Counted from the first letter of the stretch, positions 45,584 through 57,396 are shown. The stretch is DNA of 64,000 nt from Sporobolomyces roseus (GCA_016617785.1 JADILM010000012.1:496001-560000); one strand, 5' to 3'. Notes: generated by a model from the sequence alone, not told the origin. Translations and numbers: made by a program.

Positions 45584-46032
45584 AAAGTATGCGAGTGCTT
45601 AGAGAGTCGATTAGAGGACAAGTGAGAGGTAGGAAAGAGAGATTAAATCGGTTCATCTCTTTCAACTTGTCACACTTCACTACCACGACATATCGCTCAG
45701 CTTACCTCACCAGAGTCAGCGGTAACCTCACAAGAGTACATAAGAGGCAGTGAACAGAATCTGGAAGCTCTCGTCGCTGTTCTACACTTCCTTCTTCTCT
45801 TCATCAAGTTGAACGATCAACAACTCGCTAAACACAACGAGGACTAGTGGGAGAAGTGTGACAGATCTCATAAAAGGTCCATTGTACGTACCTGCTCGTC
45901 TCAAGCTATCTAAGCAAGCTCACATGACCAGATTGTTCCCTCAGATTCGACTTGATCCTGCTTTTCCCCTTCGTCTACTTCGCTCGTCTCTGCCCTTTCT
46001 TCCTCCCCTATTCTCGAGAGAACATTCTCGAT
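45584..46032. other. Bidirectional promoter region, LYR gene and AT-hook gene
   Basis: 449 bp between the two starts. No gene or repeat supported. An in-frame ATG at 45952 for the AT-hook gene is judged to lie in the leader. Confidence 0.45.
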
Positions 46033-47488
46033 ATGTCCATCCCCGACTACTCCCCAGAAACGAACGACATTCTCGCCCTCTTGAACGTTCAACCCGATTC
46101 TACTTCCCAACTCCCCTCTTCCTCCTCCTCTTCCACGAACCCCGAACTCTCCCTCGATACTTCTTCCTCTCGACCCCTGAACTTCTCCTCCGCATTCTCT
46201 CAAAACACACGTCCAAAACGTAATGCAGCGATTGCAGCCTCTCAAAACCTCGCTTTGCAAGCCCAAACCGCTCAACACTACAATGACGACAACAACAACA
46301 CTTTCGACGATTACTCTTTCCTTTCGAATACTGGTACGGAAGCAGGACCCGGACCGAATTCGGTCGCAGCCGCAGTAGCTCGAAACGGGATCCAAGGAGA
46401 TTTTCATGTCAATGATCCATATCGCTTACCTGAACCACCTGGAGCGAACGATGAGATATATGCTGCGTTGTTGAGAAGTGGTGCGAGTAATTTGGATGAA
46501 TTGGTTGAACAAGAAGGAGAGAGAGGAGGAGGAGGAGCGAAGAGGAACAGAGGGAAGAAGGGAGAGGAAGGTGAAGTTGAACCGGTTAAGAGAGGTAGAG
46601 GAAGACCTAGGAAAGATGGGAAACCTGTTGGAACCCCGAGGACTCCACCACCGCCGAAGAAGAGAGGGAGACCGCCGAGGAAAGAAGTCGCTCAAACTCG
46701 GAATGTGACGACGAAGGGGAAACGAAAGGCTGCAGAAGAGGGAGATGATCTCGAATTACCCACTCCGCCAGCTCAGTATCAAGCACTATCAGGAGGAGAG
46801 AGTTATTTCCCAGATCTCGGAGCAGTTCCTCAATTATCTCCCTCAAACAATCAAGACTCGGATTCCGATTCCAGCTCGAATGCGAGTGGTAGTCAAAGTG
46901 GAGGAGGGAGTGACAGAGGTGACAAGGAGGAAAAGAGGAAACGAAAGAAGAAACGAAACAAGAAAGGAGATCCACCTTTGATCCCTCGTATTTTCCGTCA
47001 AGCCCAACTAAACCGAGAGGACGAACCTTTACTCGATTTAGAGGTACACGAGTCAGAGGAGAAGGAAATGGAGGAGGTGGAGGAATTAACAGAGGAACAG
47101 AAAGAAGAGATTAGGAGAGCTATGAATCCGTTGAGTCTTCTCTCTTTCTCTCTCTCCCTTTCATTCTCATTCGCTGACTCTCCTCCGATGGTCAACAGTA
47201 CATTCGCTACAAAGTTACTTGAAACGTTGGAAGAACATTCAGAGTATTACGATAGAGCTTACAGAGCGTTGCATGAGGAGTTGCTCGCTGCTCAGATCGA
47301 GGAGAGTTTGTTGCAACATGTCAAGGAAGTCGTGTTGGTGAGTTTCGACGTCTCTTCTACCTCTACAGATCTACTGACGTAGTAAAGGCTTGATTCCACA
47401 GGAACGAAGGGAAAGACTTCGAGGGGAACAAGCAGGGAGGGAAATGAGAGAAGAAGACGAGGAAGATGAGAGGGAGGAAGACGCTTGA
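46033..47488 (+). CDS. AT-hook protein, acidic, nuclear (function unknown)
   Basis: Exons by eye: 46033-47129, 47199-47337, 47402-47488; about 440 residues. The start at 46033 gives MSIPDYSPETNDILALLNV. Two AT-hooks, KRGRGRPRKDGKP and KKRGRPPRKE, lie near residues 195-230. Then come a Ser/Asp/Gly-rich region, a basic stretch (KRKRKKKRNKKGDPPLIPRIF) and Glu-rich blocks. A predicted helical C-terminus follows (ATKLLETLEEHSEYYDRAYRALHEEL, then LRGEQAGREMREED). AT-hooks bind the minor groove of AT-rich DNA, so a chromatin role is inferred. I do not recognise a specific orthologue. It lies just outside arm B. Confidence 0.72.
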
Positions 47489-47861
47489 AGAAGGGAGTCA
47501 ACGAAACGGCTGGACCGCAGAGCGTAGATGTGAGTGAAGTGTGACTTGCTGTTCCTCGAGTTTAAACAGTGAGCGTCGTTGTTTCGAGCGAAGTTTCCAC
47601 CAATTTCTAAAACACTCTGCTTCGCGAAGACTGTCCTTTCTCAGTTCTCCATCGCAGCTTGTAGGCTACAATACGGAGATCCTCGTAGATCACACCAGTA
47701 GAGATTTCGAACGTGAAGAGTTTCTCGGAGACTCCAGGAAATGTTCGAGTTTTCTCAATCTCTTTCTTCTTCTTCTCACTTTACGGGCCTCGCTTCTCTC
47801 TTCCTTTGCTCTCTCGAACCTCGACCTTGCATTCTTCTTCTCGTTCTCCCTCCAAGGTACC
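47489..47861. other. Intergenic before the ubiquitin-like cluster
   Basis: 373 bp, CT-rich near 47750-47850 as a leader for UBL-1; no gene. Confidence 0.45.
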
Positions 47862-49179
47862 ATGTTTGTCAAAATCAAGGTAAGCTCCCGCCTGAAGTCC
47901 TCACTCTTCTTCAAACAATTGATTGACTTGCTTACCCTCCTTATCTCCCACCTACCTTGTTCAACAGACTCATACTGGTAAAATGGCAAGTCGTCCATCT
48001 CATACAGAACATGAAGAAGTGAGAATTAGACAATGAATCCATCTCTTCGACTTTACTAAATCGTTCGTTTCTTCATTCTACAGGCTTATTTCGAAGTCAG
48101 ACCTACTACTGCCGTACGTAACGTGGTTTAGCTTCTGTTCTAGTAGACACGGAGGAGTGGACTTGAGCTCTCTTGCTCGAGGGAAGGGAAAAGTGCAGAG
48201 TGATGGGATACGCAATCGCATCGCGCTGACGACCTCGATCGTGTTGACGTGAATAGATCGATCAAATCAAGATTCTCATTCAGCTCAAAGCAGGAGTGCC
48301 CCTCGACCAACAGGAACTCCTTCTCGACGGAAAAAAGTGAGTTTCGCTTTGCACTCACCTCCTCAGCACTCGCCAAAGCTGACATGTTTGCCGTCGATCC
48401 TGATGATAGATTGTACGATGGATGTACTGCTAGCGATTATGACATGAAAGAGGGGGATACACTCGTACTCCTGATGAAGATTCACCTCTACATGAAGGTA
48501 AGCTCGACTCCCATTCATCTCATCCAATTGACTGACTCGACTGACTCGACTGGCTCCTTTTTCTCGCTTCCTGCTGAATATACAGACTACGACTGGCAAG
48601 ACGGTGAGTTTAGCTCAATCTTTCGCTGCGAGTTGACGGACCACGAACTGACTCTTGCCCTTCCCTTCCTTCACCTTCTCTCCGCTTCTCTTGTTCTGCG
48701 TTTGTCGCACAATCTCCTCGTTGAATCTATGCGATAGATTACCCTCGAATGTCAGAGCAACACCACTGTATGTTCACTTCCTCTCGTTCTCACTTCGGAC
48801 GAAAGGTCGACTCGTTCGCATCTTTGATCTGACGAACTCGAGTCGATTTCGGGACACAGATCAATCAAGTCAAGTGTCTCATTGAAGATAAAGAGGGAAT
48901 CCCTCCCGATCAACAACGTCTCATTTACAATGGGTGGCAGGAAGTTCGGTTTGTCCTAGTAAGACTCAGTACAGCAGCTGACATTTCAGGGCATCGAGTT
49001 GTCGTAGGTTGGAAGACGGCCGCACTCTCAGTGACTACAACATCCAAACCAAATCGACGATTCAGCTCGTTATCAGGCTTCGTGGTTGCGCTTGCGGATG
49101 CGGATTGTACCCTCCTTGGGCTGATGATAACATCGTTGTCAAGAGTGAAGATGGAGTCGCAGTAGCTAGTCAAGCTTGA
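47862..49179 (+). CDS. UBL-1: fused double ubiquitin-like protein with Cys-rich tail
   Basis: Short exons. Unit 1: [64 protein letters not shown]. Unit 2: [68 protein letters not shown]. The tail continues [14 protein letters not shown] and ends VASQA at 49179. Unit 1 has no RLRGG and runs straight into unit 2, so no standard processing site separates them. Unit 2 has GC where ubiquitin has the terminal GG. Intron 2 seems to use a GC donor (ATG|GCAAGT). The donor after LIYNG is ambiguous. Unit 2 is clearly a ubiquitin descendant. Function unknown; normal conjugation through a C-terminal GG looks impossible. Confidence 0.8.
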
Positions 49180-49453
49180 GAGAGGAGGGGGGAGGGGAGA
49201 AAGGAATAGTAACGCTTGAAGTTTTGTCAACTCAGTGATTTTACCTTTTGGCCTTCCATTTTTGAAGAGAGCAGCGCACTGCGAATTTTCTGATGACGAC
49301 GAGCACTTGATCATCCATGATTTCGAACTTTTCGCGAAACCCTTTCAGATTTCGAACAAGGCGAAAAATTGCCCTTGTCCTTCTTCCTCTCTTTTTTTTC
49401 CTTTGATCCTTCTGTCTTTTCTTCATTGTCACGACGGTAGCTCGACATACAAC

Positions 49454-50186
49454 ATGCAAATCTTCCCAATCTATACCAAGGTCAGTTTCTGCCTAGGCTT
49501 TTCCCTCAGCGTTTGCCGCTCTCCGGTACTCACCGATTCGATCCTTTCCTCACTTGAACAGAACCTCACTGGCAAGACCGTAAGCTACCGTATCTCTCTG
49601 TATACAAGTACTCGGCCCAGCTAGGCTATCATGTACTTGCTTATCGCTGAATACCAGCTGACTCTGTGTGCTCACACCTCAACGAACAAATTTCTGATTT
49701 GCTTCACTCGACCATGAATTGCGCAGATCACAATCGAGGTCACTAGGATGACTACGGTGAGTCTACTGCAGAGGCAACATTCCGTTTTCTATTACCGGGA
49801 GAAGGGATCGGTTCAATCGAAACGAGCTCGTATTGAACAGCTCTCTGCCTAATGATTGTAGATTAGCCGCATGAAAGCTATGATTCAAAAAAGAGGGAAT
49901 CCCTCCTGATCAGCAAAGGCTCATCTTCGCCGGAACGATGTCAGTCATTCCTTCGAGTTTTGCCTCTAGGGAGTTGAAGAAGCTCATGTCTGACTTTGAG
50001 AGCCTTGTCGATAGCTTGGAGGACGACCACACCGCAAGTGACTACAACCTCGAGTACGGAGACACGATTCACATCGTCTTGACTCTTCGCGGATGCGCTT
50101 GCGGCTGTGGCCTCTATCCTCCTTGGGTCGACGAGACGACGGCTGTCAAGAGCGTAGATGGAGTCGCCGTAACAGCTTCAGCTTGA
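49454..50186 (+). pseudogene. UBL-2: single ubiquitin-like gene with Cys-rich tail, frameshifted
   Basis: Exons MQIFPIYTK, NLTGKT, ITIEVTRMTT, then SRMKAMIQ. An A-run at about 49886-49892 then breaks the frame just before what would read [14 protein letters not shown], and a TGA follows. After the shift the next exon is open: [38 protein letters not shown], ending at 50186. The tail is conserved with UBL-1, -4 and -5, so decay is recent or the shift is a sequence error. Confidence 0.65.
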
Positions 50187-50482
50187 ATTTGAGGGGAACG
50201 GAAAGGGAGGAAAAGGAAAGGAAACGAGACGAAACGCTTGCGAAATTTTGTCAAAGTCGTAGAATGATTTCTGTTCACTTTCGCTTAGCTCTCCAAGACA
50301 GACATATCGAGATCAAATCGACTGAGCAACGTTTAGAGAGACGAATCTGCGAAAGCTTGTTTGCGAATTCTGTCGCCTCAAACTTGCGAAATTTCTCTCG
50401 AGTCTCCTTTTCCCTCTTTCCATCAACCTCGTTTCCTCTTTCCGCTTCTTTCCTCTCGCGCCCTCTCCTTCCTTCTCTCAAT

Positions 50483-51152
50483 ATGCAAATCAAGATCAAG
50501 GTAAGCACCCTAGCTCTCCTTCTCCTGCCCTTCCAAAACCCACTTTACTGATCAACATCCCATGTCGCCGCTACAGACTCTCACTGGTAAAGAGGTAAGC
50601 TCTACACGCTACTAGAGCTATAATTCAGCTACTGTGACACTCCTCCAGCCCTCTAGAGGACGTACTGACCTTACTCTTTCAACTGATTCCTCATCATTCA
50701 ATCTCATCCGATCTCGTCTCACGCGTACAATTGAGTATAGATCGAGCTAGACATTGAACCAGGCTACACCGTACGCTCCTTCTTGCCTTTCCCTTCCCCT
50801 TATTTTCCACGCTCTCAGCGGGTGGAGGTTCCCGCTCCTATCCCCTCCCTTCCCTCCTTCTCTCCGTTTTTGTCAAGCTGACCGTATTAATCGATTTGTG
50901 AGATGAGTAGGTTGAAAAAATCAAAGGAGTTTTGGAAGAGAAAGAAGGAATCCCTCCGGCTCAACAACGATTGATTTACTTGGGAAAAGCTATGTATGTC
51001 TCGTCTTCCCTACTCCCCTTCACGCTGGGGGTAAGTGAGCTGATTAAGGAGGAGAGGAATGTAGGGAGGACACGAAAACGGCGGCGGAATTGAAAGTTGA
51101 GGGAGGTTCGACACTTCATTTAGTACTCTCACTACGAGGTGGAAAGCAATAG
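50483..51152 (+). CDS. RUB1: NEDD8/RUB1 ubiquitin-like modifier
   Basis: Exons encode [50 protein letters not shown], then [14 protein letters not shown] and [14 protein letters not shown], ending at 51152. The sequence IKIKTLTGKEIELDIEP, the Ala of KTAAELKV and [10 protein letters not shown] distinguish NEDD8 from ubiquitin. After processing of the last two residues (KQ) the GG end is attached to cullins to activate SCF-type ligases. The GG is intact here, unlike in its neighbours. Intron positions after codons 6, 12 and 22 equal those of UBL-1, UBL-2 and UBL-4. Confidence 0.92.
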
Positions 51153-51499
51153 ATTCCATCTAGGTTGGAAAACTGTTGGGGAGGGGAAAGGGATCGACAA
51201 GGGGGGAAAGAACGAAAGGGAGAAGAAGTTGGGATCTGTTGGGGAGAGTGGTTTAGGGGGAGAGCAGTGGGATGCGAAGGATGCATTGAGATACCAAATA
51301 ACGTTTCTTCGTCTGTTCCTTTCACCTCTTTTCGTTGTCGAGAGGGATCGCTGGGAATTGAGAGGGAGTGAACGAACAAAGTAGGCGAGAACCTTTGTGC
51401 GAAATGAGCGATACGAACGAAAACAAAACAGGGTTTGCGTTCTACTTATCTCCTCAATTCACGAACAAGTCAGACGAGTCCCGTGCAAATCGAATGGCC

Positions 51500-54215
51500 C
51501 CAATTGAGTGAGTATCAATGAAAGTGCGAGAAATGCATTATCTTGCGAAGTTTGTCGAGTTTCGCTCTTTTGCCTCTCTCACTCGCAGTCTATGGCCGGA
51601 CCTTCAACATCGACTCTCCTCCATCTTCCGAGCCTGCCTTCGACTCGGATACCACCCCTCAAAATGGAGGAGCTACCTCGGTATTGTCCTCCGAAAACCT
51701 CAAAAGGACAACTACTCTCTTCCTAAGTCTTACCGCCTCATTGCGATCCTTGAAACAATGTCGAAGGTGTTGGAGACGACTGTCGAGAAGCAGATGCGAT
51801 GGGAGCTGGAGAGAGAAGGGAAATTGGCGAAGATGCATTTCGGTGGAAGGAAAGGTAGGGGAGTCGAAGATGCCGTGATGTGGTTGATTTCGAAGGTGAA
51901 GGACTGCTGGCAGGATGACAAGGTGGTGTTAGCTCTCTCCCTCGATGCGAAGAACGCTTTCCCTAGTGTCAACAAACAGAAACTTCTCGACATCCTCACT
52001 CAACTCAACATTCTCACTCCCCTCCTCCCCTGGCTCGACTCCTTCCTCTCCGATCGTACATGTCACCTAGTTGTCGAGGGTGTCGTCTCCCCTCCCCTAG
52101 ATGGAAACTGCGGCTTACCTCAAGGTTCCCCTCTCTCCCCTCTCCTCTACATCGCTTACAACTCCTCCCTCCTCCAGCTTCTAGACTCGGATTCGACCTC
52201 TGGTGCAGGATACATTGACGATGTGGTGGCGTTGAGTTGGGGAAAGACAGTCGAAGAAGCGACGGAGAAGATGCAGGGGAAGATGGGAAAGGTGGAAAGT
52301 TGGGGAATTGAACATGATACAGTACTAGAACCCTCAAAATCGCACTTGATGGTACTGATGTCGAGTCGGAAAAGAGGAAGATGGAAGAAAGCTGGAGGAA
52401 GGGAAGATTGGGTGAAAGTTGAATTAGGACAGAAAGTGGTACCGGTGACAAGGGCAATGAAGGTCTTGGGATGTTTGGTGGATGATGAATTGGACTTCAA
52501 GGAGTTTGTGAGGGAACGGGTAGTGAAAGGAACGAGGGTATTAGGCGGGCTTACTGCTCTATCATCAACAACGAAAGGAGTCAGTTTAAGGCATGCTCGG
52601 ATGTTGGTCAACTCGTGTGTATTGCCTCGTCTCGACTTCCTCTCCGCAGTGTGGTGGTCGAAGATGGGTAAGTTCAGCTCCTTCATCCAGCTCTTCGACC
52701 AAATCCTTCGCCCAATCACCCGATTCATCTCCGGAGGTCTCCGCAACTCCTCTCTACCCGCTCTCTGCTTCTCCTCCTTCCTCCTCCCCACTCTTCTCCG
52801 ACTCGAATACAACGCCTTTCGATCTGCACTTCGTCAAAGAACTCTGCCATCTTCTCATCCTCTTTATCCTTTCATTCTCAACTCGCGCACTCAAAAGAAA
52901 ACCCCTCCCAATCCCTCTCCGATTCAGCTCTTTCACGCTCATCTACCGCTTCTCCGTTCTATCCCATCCATCGAGTCGCTCAACCCTTCACATATCACAG
53001 AACCTATCTCTTCTCTCGCACTTCCACCACTCCTCATCTCAGATTCGAAAGAATCAGCACTCACCTCTCATGACCAACTTCGACTCTCTGCTCCTCCCGA
53101 TTCTCTTTTCTTCTACACTGACGGATCGTTGATGGATGGAAGGAGTGGTGCTGGAGTGGTGGTTCATACGAAGTCGGAAGACGGGAATTGGGAAGCGAGC
53201 GGAGGGAAAGGAAAAGAGTTGGGCGAGCTAAGAACGGTATACGAGGCTGAGTTAGTTGGAATATCGATGGCGTTGGAAGTTATACTGGGAATGGTCAAGG
53301 ACGAACCTCGGTCAAACTTCAACTTCTACATCTTGGCCGACAATCAATCAGCTCTACTCAACGCACTCTCACCTCTACACTCACCTGGACAGCAGCTTCG
53401 AGCTCACATCCTCTCACTCTACACCAGTATCCTTCAAGCGAGTCCTTCAGTTGCGTTAAAGTTGGTTTGGGTTCCCGGTCATCAAGGGATTGAGGGAAAT
53501 GAAGAGGCGGATGAATGGGCGAAGAAGGCGGCCATGGGTGAGCTGGAAGGCGATATCGAAGTTGTTGGATCAGGTTCACAAGCGAGTAGGGTGAAGGAAA
53601 GAAGAAAGTTGGATGATTTTCTCAACCTTCCAAAATCTTCGACCGCAATCCTCGCTCACTACAAAGATCTACTCTACCAACGATGGCGGGAGCAGTGGCA
53701 ACAAGAACCGACTTCGAAACACATCAGACGAATCGATCTTCACTCGCCTTCGGCTCACATTCTTCGACTTCACGAAAATCTCCCTCGTCCTCTCACCTCC
53801 CTCCTCACACAACTCAGATCTGGTCACTCTTTCCTCCATGCCGACCTCTACCGATCCAAACGCTCCCTCACCGATCGATGCTTCTGCGGAGCTCGAGAGG
53901 ATCTCTCCCACTTCTTCCTATCCTGTCCCTATTTCGCAACCCAACGCAAACAACTCGTCTCATCTCTCGGTCCTCTCGCAACGAACCTTCCCTACCTCCT
54001 CTCTTCGCCTTACGCCATCCCTCATACTCTCCGATACACCGTCTCGACTGGCAGGTTTCCACGCTATCATTCGAACAAGATTTTGTCGAGGGAAAAGAAG
54101 GGGAAAGCAGCAAAGGCTCAGAAGAACAAGGTCGGTCGGACAGGGAACGCGGTGAAGAAGAAGAAGATGAAGTCAGGAGTGGTGCGAAGCGGTTGAACGA
54201 TGTATAAAAATTTCA
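51500..54215 (+). mobile_element. 5'-truncated LINE-type (non-LTR) retrotransposon
   Basis: Inserted 350 bp downstream of RUB1. Contains reverse transcriptase, RNase H and a terminal Cys/His knuckle, but no ORF1 or endonuclease domain, so the 5' half is missing. No long poly-A tail or clear target-site duplication was seen; limits are approximate. RT plus RNase H without LTRs or integrase fits the fungal Tad/I-type LINEs. Confidence 0.8.
51518..54196 (+). CDS. Reverse transcriptase-RNase H of the LINE
   Basis: Continuous frame of 892 codons without introns, unlike host genes. RT motifs: LPKSYRLIAIL, the catalytic Asp in LSLDAKNAFPSVNK, NCGLPQGSPLSPLLY, and the active site AGYIDDVVAL. RNase H: FFYTDGSLMDGRSGAG, VYEAELVGISMAL, ILADNQSALL and VWVPGHQGIEGNEEADEWA. 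C-terminal CFCGAREDLSHFFLSCPYF is the knuckle common in fungal LINEs. The first 15-20 codons may be host or UTR sequence, because homology starts near LWPDLQHRL. Basic C-terminus. The frame shows no lesion, so the copy is young although truncated. Confidence 0.88.
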   Translation: MKVREMHYLAKFVEFRSFASLTRSLWPDLQHRLSSIFRACLRLGYHPSKWRSYLGIVLRKPQKDNYSLPKSYRLIAILETMSKVLETTVEKQMRWELEREGKLAKMHFGGRKGRGVEDAVMWLISKVKDCWQDDKVVLALSLDAKNAFPSVNKQKLLDILTQLNILTPLLPWLDSFLSDRTCHLVVEGVVSPPLDGNCGLPQGSPLSPLLYIAYNSSLLQLLDSDSTSGAGYIDDVVALSWGKTVEEATEKMQGKMGKVESWGIEHDTVLEPSKSHLMVLMSSRKRGRWKKAGGREDWVKVELGQKVVPVTRAMKVLGCLVDDELDFKEFVRERVVKGTRVLGGLTALSSTTKGVSLRHARMLVNSCVLPRLDFLSAVWWSKMGKFSSFIQLFDQILRPITRFISGGLRNSSLPALCFSSFLLPTLLRLEYNAFRSALRQRTLPSSHPLYPFILNSRTQKKTPPNPSPIQLFHAHLPLLRSIPSIESLNPSHITEPISSLALPPLLISDSKESALTSHDQLRLSAPPDSLFFYTDGSLMDGRSGAGVVVHTKSEDGNWEASGGKGKELGELRTVYEAELVGISMALEVILGMVKDEPRSNFNFYILADNQSALLNALSPLHSPGQQLRAHILSLYTSILQASPSVALKLVWVPGHQGIEGNEEADEWAKKAAMGELEGDIEVVGSGSQASRVKERRKLDDFLNLPKSSTAILAHYKDLLYQRWREQWQQEPTSKHIRRIDLHSPSAHILRLHENLPRPLTSLLTQLRSGHSFLHADLYRSKRSLTDRCFCGAREDLSHFFLSCPYFATQRKQLVSSLGPLATNLPYLLSSPYAIPHTLRYTVSTGRFPRYHSNKILSREKKGKAAKAQKNKVGRTGNAVKKKKMKSGVVRSG

Positions 54216-54392
54216 TAGTCTACTACCCTTTAGTTTGAAGCTCTTAGCTATTAGTTCCCTCGCTCTTTTGTATGTGCTTTTACTCTATTTAGATGGTCTA
54301 CATGGGCAGTAGCTTGACATGACTTGAAACTCGATATTCTCTCTCTCTCTCTCCCTCTCTCACTTCACTTCTCTCAGGCTCTCACCCGCAAA

Positions 54393-56019
54393 ATGTCTTC
54401 GGATGATCCACCAGTTCGTATCAAATCCCTGCACCTCTCCAACGGCTCCTCTTCCACTCCCTCCCAATCTTCATCATCAACGTCATTCTCCCCTCCTCAT
54501 TCCACAGCTCTCCCAGGTTCCCGCCCAACTCTAGCATATATCTTGATCAGGTGGTTATTCAGGTTCGTATTGGGAGTGTTCTATTCGAATGTAGTAGTCG
54601 AGGGAGAGGAGCATATTACAAGAGATGGAATTCCAACGTGAGTCTCAATCTTCTGCTTACGAATGTGAGGGTCAGCTGACAAGGCTTTATGAGAGGACAG
54701 GATGCTTTGTGCGAATCATTCGAATTCATTGACGGATGCTTTGTTACTCGTTACTTCAGTTCCTCCCTCCGTAAGTCCACCATCCCTCCCCTCTTCTCCT
54801 CGTTCCTTCTTCTCGGTTCTTGACATTGGGAGAACGCTGATCACTCTCCGACTTGTCTGCAAATAGAAACGTTCACTCCTTCGATTGACCGCAAAAGATA
54901 CTCAATTCCATCGAGGAACGTTCTCTTCATTCCTGATCGAGAACGCTGGTACACTCCCAATCAAACGACCGAAAGATCACAATGGACAGAAAGTCGACAA
55001 CTCGATCGTTTTTGAACAACTCATCAAAGCGTTGGAAGAGAAAGGTGATATGATCGTGCGAAACTCTCTTGCCCTCCCATCCTTTGCGAGTGCGACAGAA
55101 CTGATGCTTCGAAGTGGAGATCACAGTGTATGTTCCCAGAAGGAGTATCTCGTTATCACCCAGAAATGGCCCCTCTGAAACAAGGAGTTTCACGAATCAT
55201 TTCCGACACCTTGACCCGAGTAGTTCGACGCACCACCTCCTCCTCCTCTCCACCATTCCCCAAATCCTCCTCCTCGACATCTCAATTCAAATTAGCAGTT
55301 CAAACAGTATCGATTTCCTACCCTCAACGAAACTCATTCCGTTCCGACGTCCTCGTAACCTTTCATCCACCCATCTATGTCTCCCCTTCTACTCACCCCG
55401 ACTTGATCGACCTCGACCCTCAACCCCCTCAAGAAACGCCCTCGAAGCATGAACACGCGATCCGAGATCTAACTAGTCAAATTGGGAAATCGATAAGAAG
55501 TGGGATTTTAGATGCTCCATCATGGGAACATTTGAGGGCTGCGAATACTGCGAGAAGGCTTTATGCTCCGTTGGGAACGAAATTGACTTTGGGGGATCAC
55601 GTGAGGTTGACTCAGAGGTTCGTAGATGCTTTGGCTGGGAAAAGGGCGGAGAAGAAATGGAGTGATTCAGAGGAGGATGAAGAGAGGGTAAAGGAACGGG
55701 GAAGAGACAAGTTGGGAGGTGGGGGGAAGAAAGCGAAAGTTGAAGAGGTTTGGAAGACTCCGATGAGGGAACACAAAGATAGTGGAGGATACTTTTCGAT
55801 TCAGAGTCCGGAACGAGGTGGGAAGGGGGGTGATACGGTTGGATTGGGGATGGGAGGGATGAGCGCGGATGAGGAAGTCGACGAGGTCAAGGAATTGTTG
55901 AAGGATTTAAAGGTCAGTTCTCGTTGTACTCAGCTCAGGTCGTTGGGATGAAAGCTGAAGTGGTTTGACCATCGCTGACAGACTTATCAAGTATGATGCT
56001 TTTTTTTTTGTTTACAACC

Positions 56020-56050
<31 letters not shown>

Positions 56051-57154
56051 ACCTCGTTCTGTCAGTCTCATCGAATGAAATCGTTGACATTCCCTTAATT
56101 CTACAACAGGATCTCCTCTATTTACACGGCATCAAAGGCACGCTCTCAATCTCTATCTCTCCGCCTCCACATTCCACTCTGATTCCCTCCCCAATCAGTG
56201 CAGATGATCGAGTCCGAAACCCTCGCCTACTCCGTCGCCGAACGCTCCTCAAACGACTCCTAGTCCGGTTCGCTACGTCGGCTTTCTTGTTGATGGTCGC
56301 TATCCCAGGAAGTTTCTTGTGGTTACCTGTGTTTGCGGTTACGAGGTACAAAGTTGGGAAAATGGTCAAGAAAGGACCTGCTTGGGAGTGAGTACCAAAC
56401 TATTTTTTTCCTCAACTCGAGATGCGTGTGAGGCTGATGGAGATGATTTACGAAACCGTACAGCACATACGACGAGGTACGCTCTCATCTTGTCACATAA
56501 TAATAGGGGAAGCATGCACTGACTCGTTGTTCGTCGGTTTTCGTTAGATCGCTCAAAACAAACTTGTTTATGGAGTTGGGGTAGGAATGGCAGTTCTCCT
56601 CTTTTCCACACTCTTGACCTTCCCCTTCTTCCCTTTGAACCTCTTCCTAACTCCGATCATAATGTGGTTAACCCTTCGATTCCTCGAAGACCTCACTTCT
56701 TCCCTACGCGCTTTACTCGCTCTCCTCCGTCTCTTACTACTCGGGAAGAGACAATTGTTGATGTTGAGATCTATGAGGGATGGATTGAGGGAACGAGTTG
56801 AGGGATTAGCGGTGGATCGAGCGGGGTTACCTAGAGATGCGGGAGTGTTTGTAGAGAGGAGTGAGGGACGTTGGACTAGGAGGGGATTGGGGAGGGTTGC
56901 CGAGGGTTTGGGGGGTTGGTTAGGGTTCTTTGATCCGAGAAGGAGGAGGAAGAAAGGTAAGCTTTCCACTTTGGAGTAAAGCGAGTTTTGCGAGGAGAAT
57001 CATATACTAACGGTTTGCGAATTAATTTCTCGATAGATTGGAATGAATCGTATGCTCTCTTTTTCTCTCTCTGTCGGAGGGAATTATACTGACAATAAAA
57101 GTATACAGGCTCAAGTTGTTTGATCAGAGCGAGTACGCAGCGGATGACAAGTGA
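54393..57154 (+). CDS. Glycerol-3-phosphate/dihydroxyacetone-phosphate acyltransferase (SCT1/GPT2 family)
   Basis: First acylation step of glycerolipid synthesis at the ER. Ten exons by eye: 54393-54637, 54701-54770, 54867-55055, 55127-55912, 55982-55990, 56110-56387, 56464-56476, 56548-56956, 57037-57049, 57108-57154; three are microexons of 9, 13 and 13 nt. Motifs: CANHSNSLTDALL (catalytic HxxxxD), FSSFLIENAGTLPIKRP, CMFPEGVSRYHPEMAPLKQG (FPEG substrate loop) and the central QFKLAVQTVSISYPQRNSFRSD (shown shortened). Hydrophobic segments follow SFLWLPVFAVTRYK and in the GVGVGMAVLLF region. The start at 54393 gives MSSDDPPVRIKSLHL. Length of about 690 residues fits the family. Confidence 0.88.
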
Positions 57155-57396
57155 TCATGCGAAAGAAGGGAAACGAGCCAACAAGCTTCTGAACGTACAC
57201 TCTAGAATTTATACTTATCTGTTCTTGTAATATCCATATATGCTCTATTCCAGCTCTTTGCAGTTGTGCCGAGAGAGACGAGGAGAGTCGCGAGTCAAAG
57301 TTGCGAAATCGATTGCGTAGAGAAGTCAAAAAAACTAGCAGATCCTTCTTCTCTTCTCTCACCACCAGCTTCAGTCAATAGATCGAGTCGTCAAGG

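Noticed and set aside
45952..46032. Upstream start for the AT-hook gene
   Set aside because: The added residues are hydrophobic, translated from CT-rich leader; no family support.
54324..54641. Longer GPAT start at 54324
   Set aside because: The extra 23 residues come from CT-repeat leader; ATG at 54393 has better context and fits the family.
56020..56050. (CT)n run as a functional element
   Set aside because: Lies in an intron as part of the polypyrimidine tract; other (CT)n/(GA)n runs near 606-626 and 62005-62035 are likewise simple repeats.
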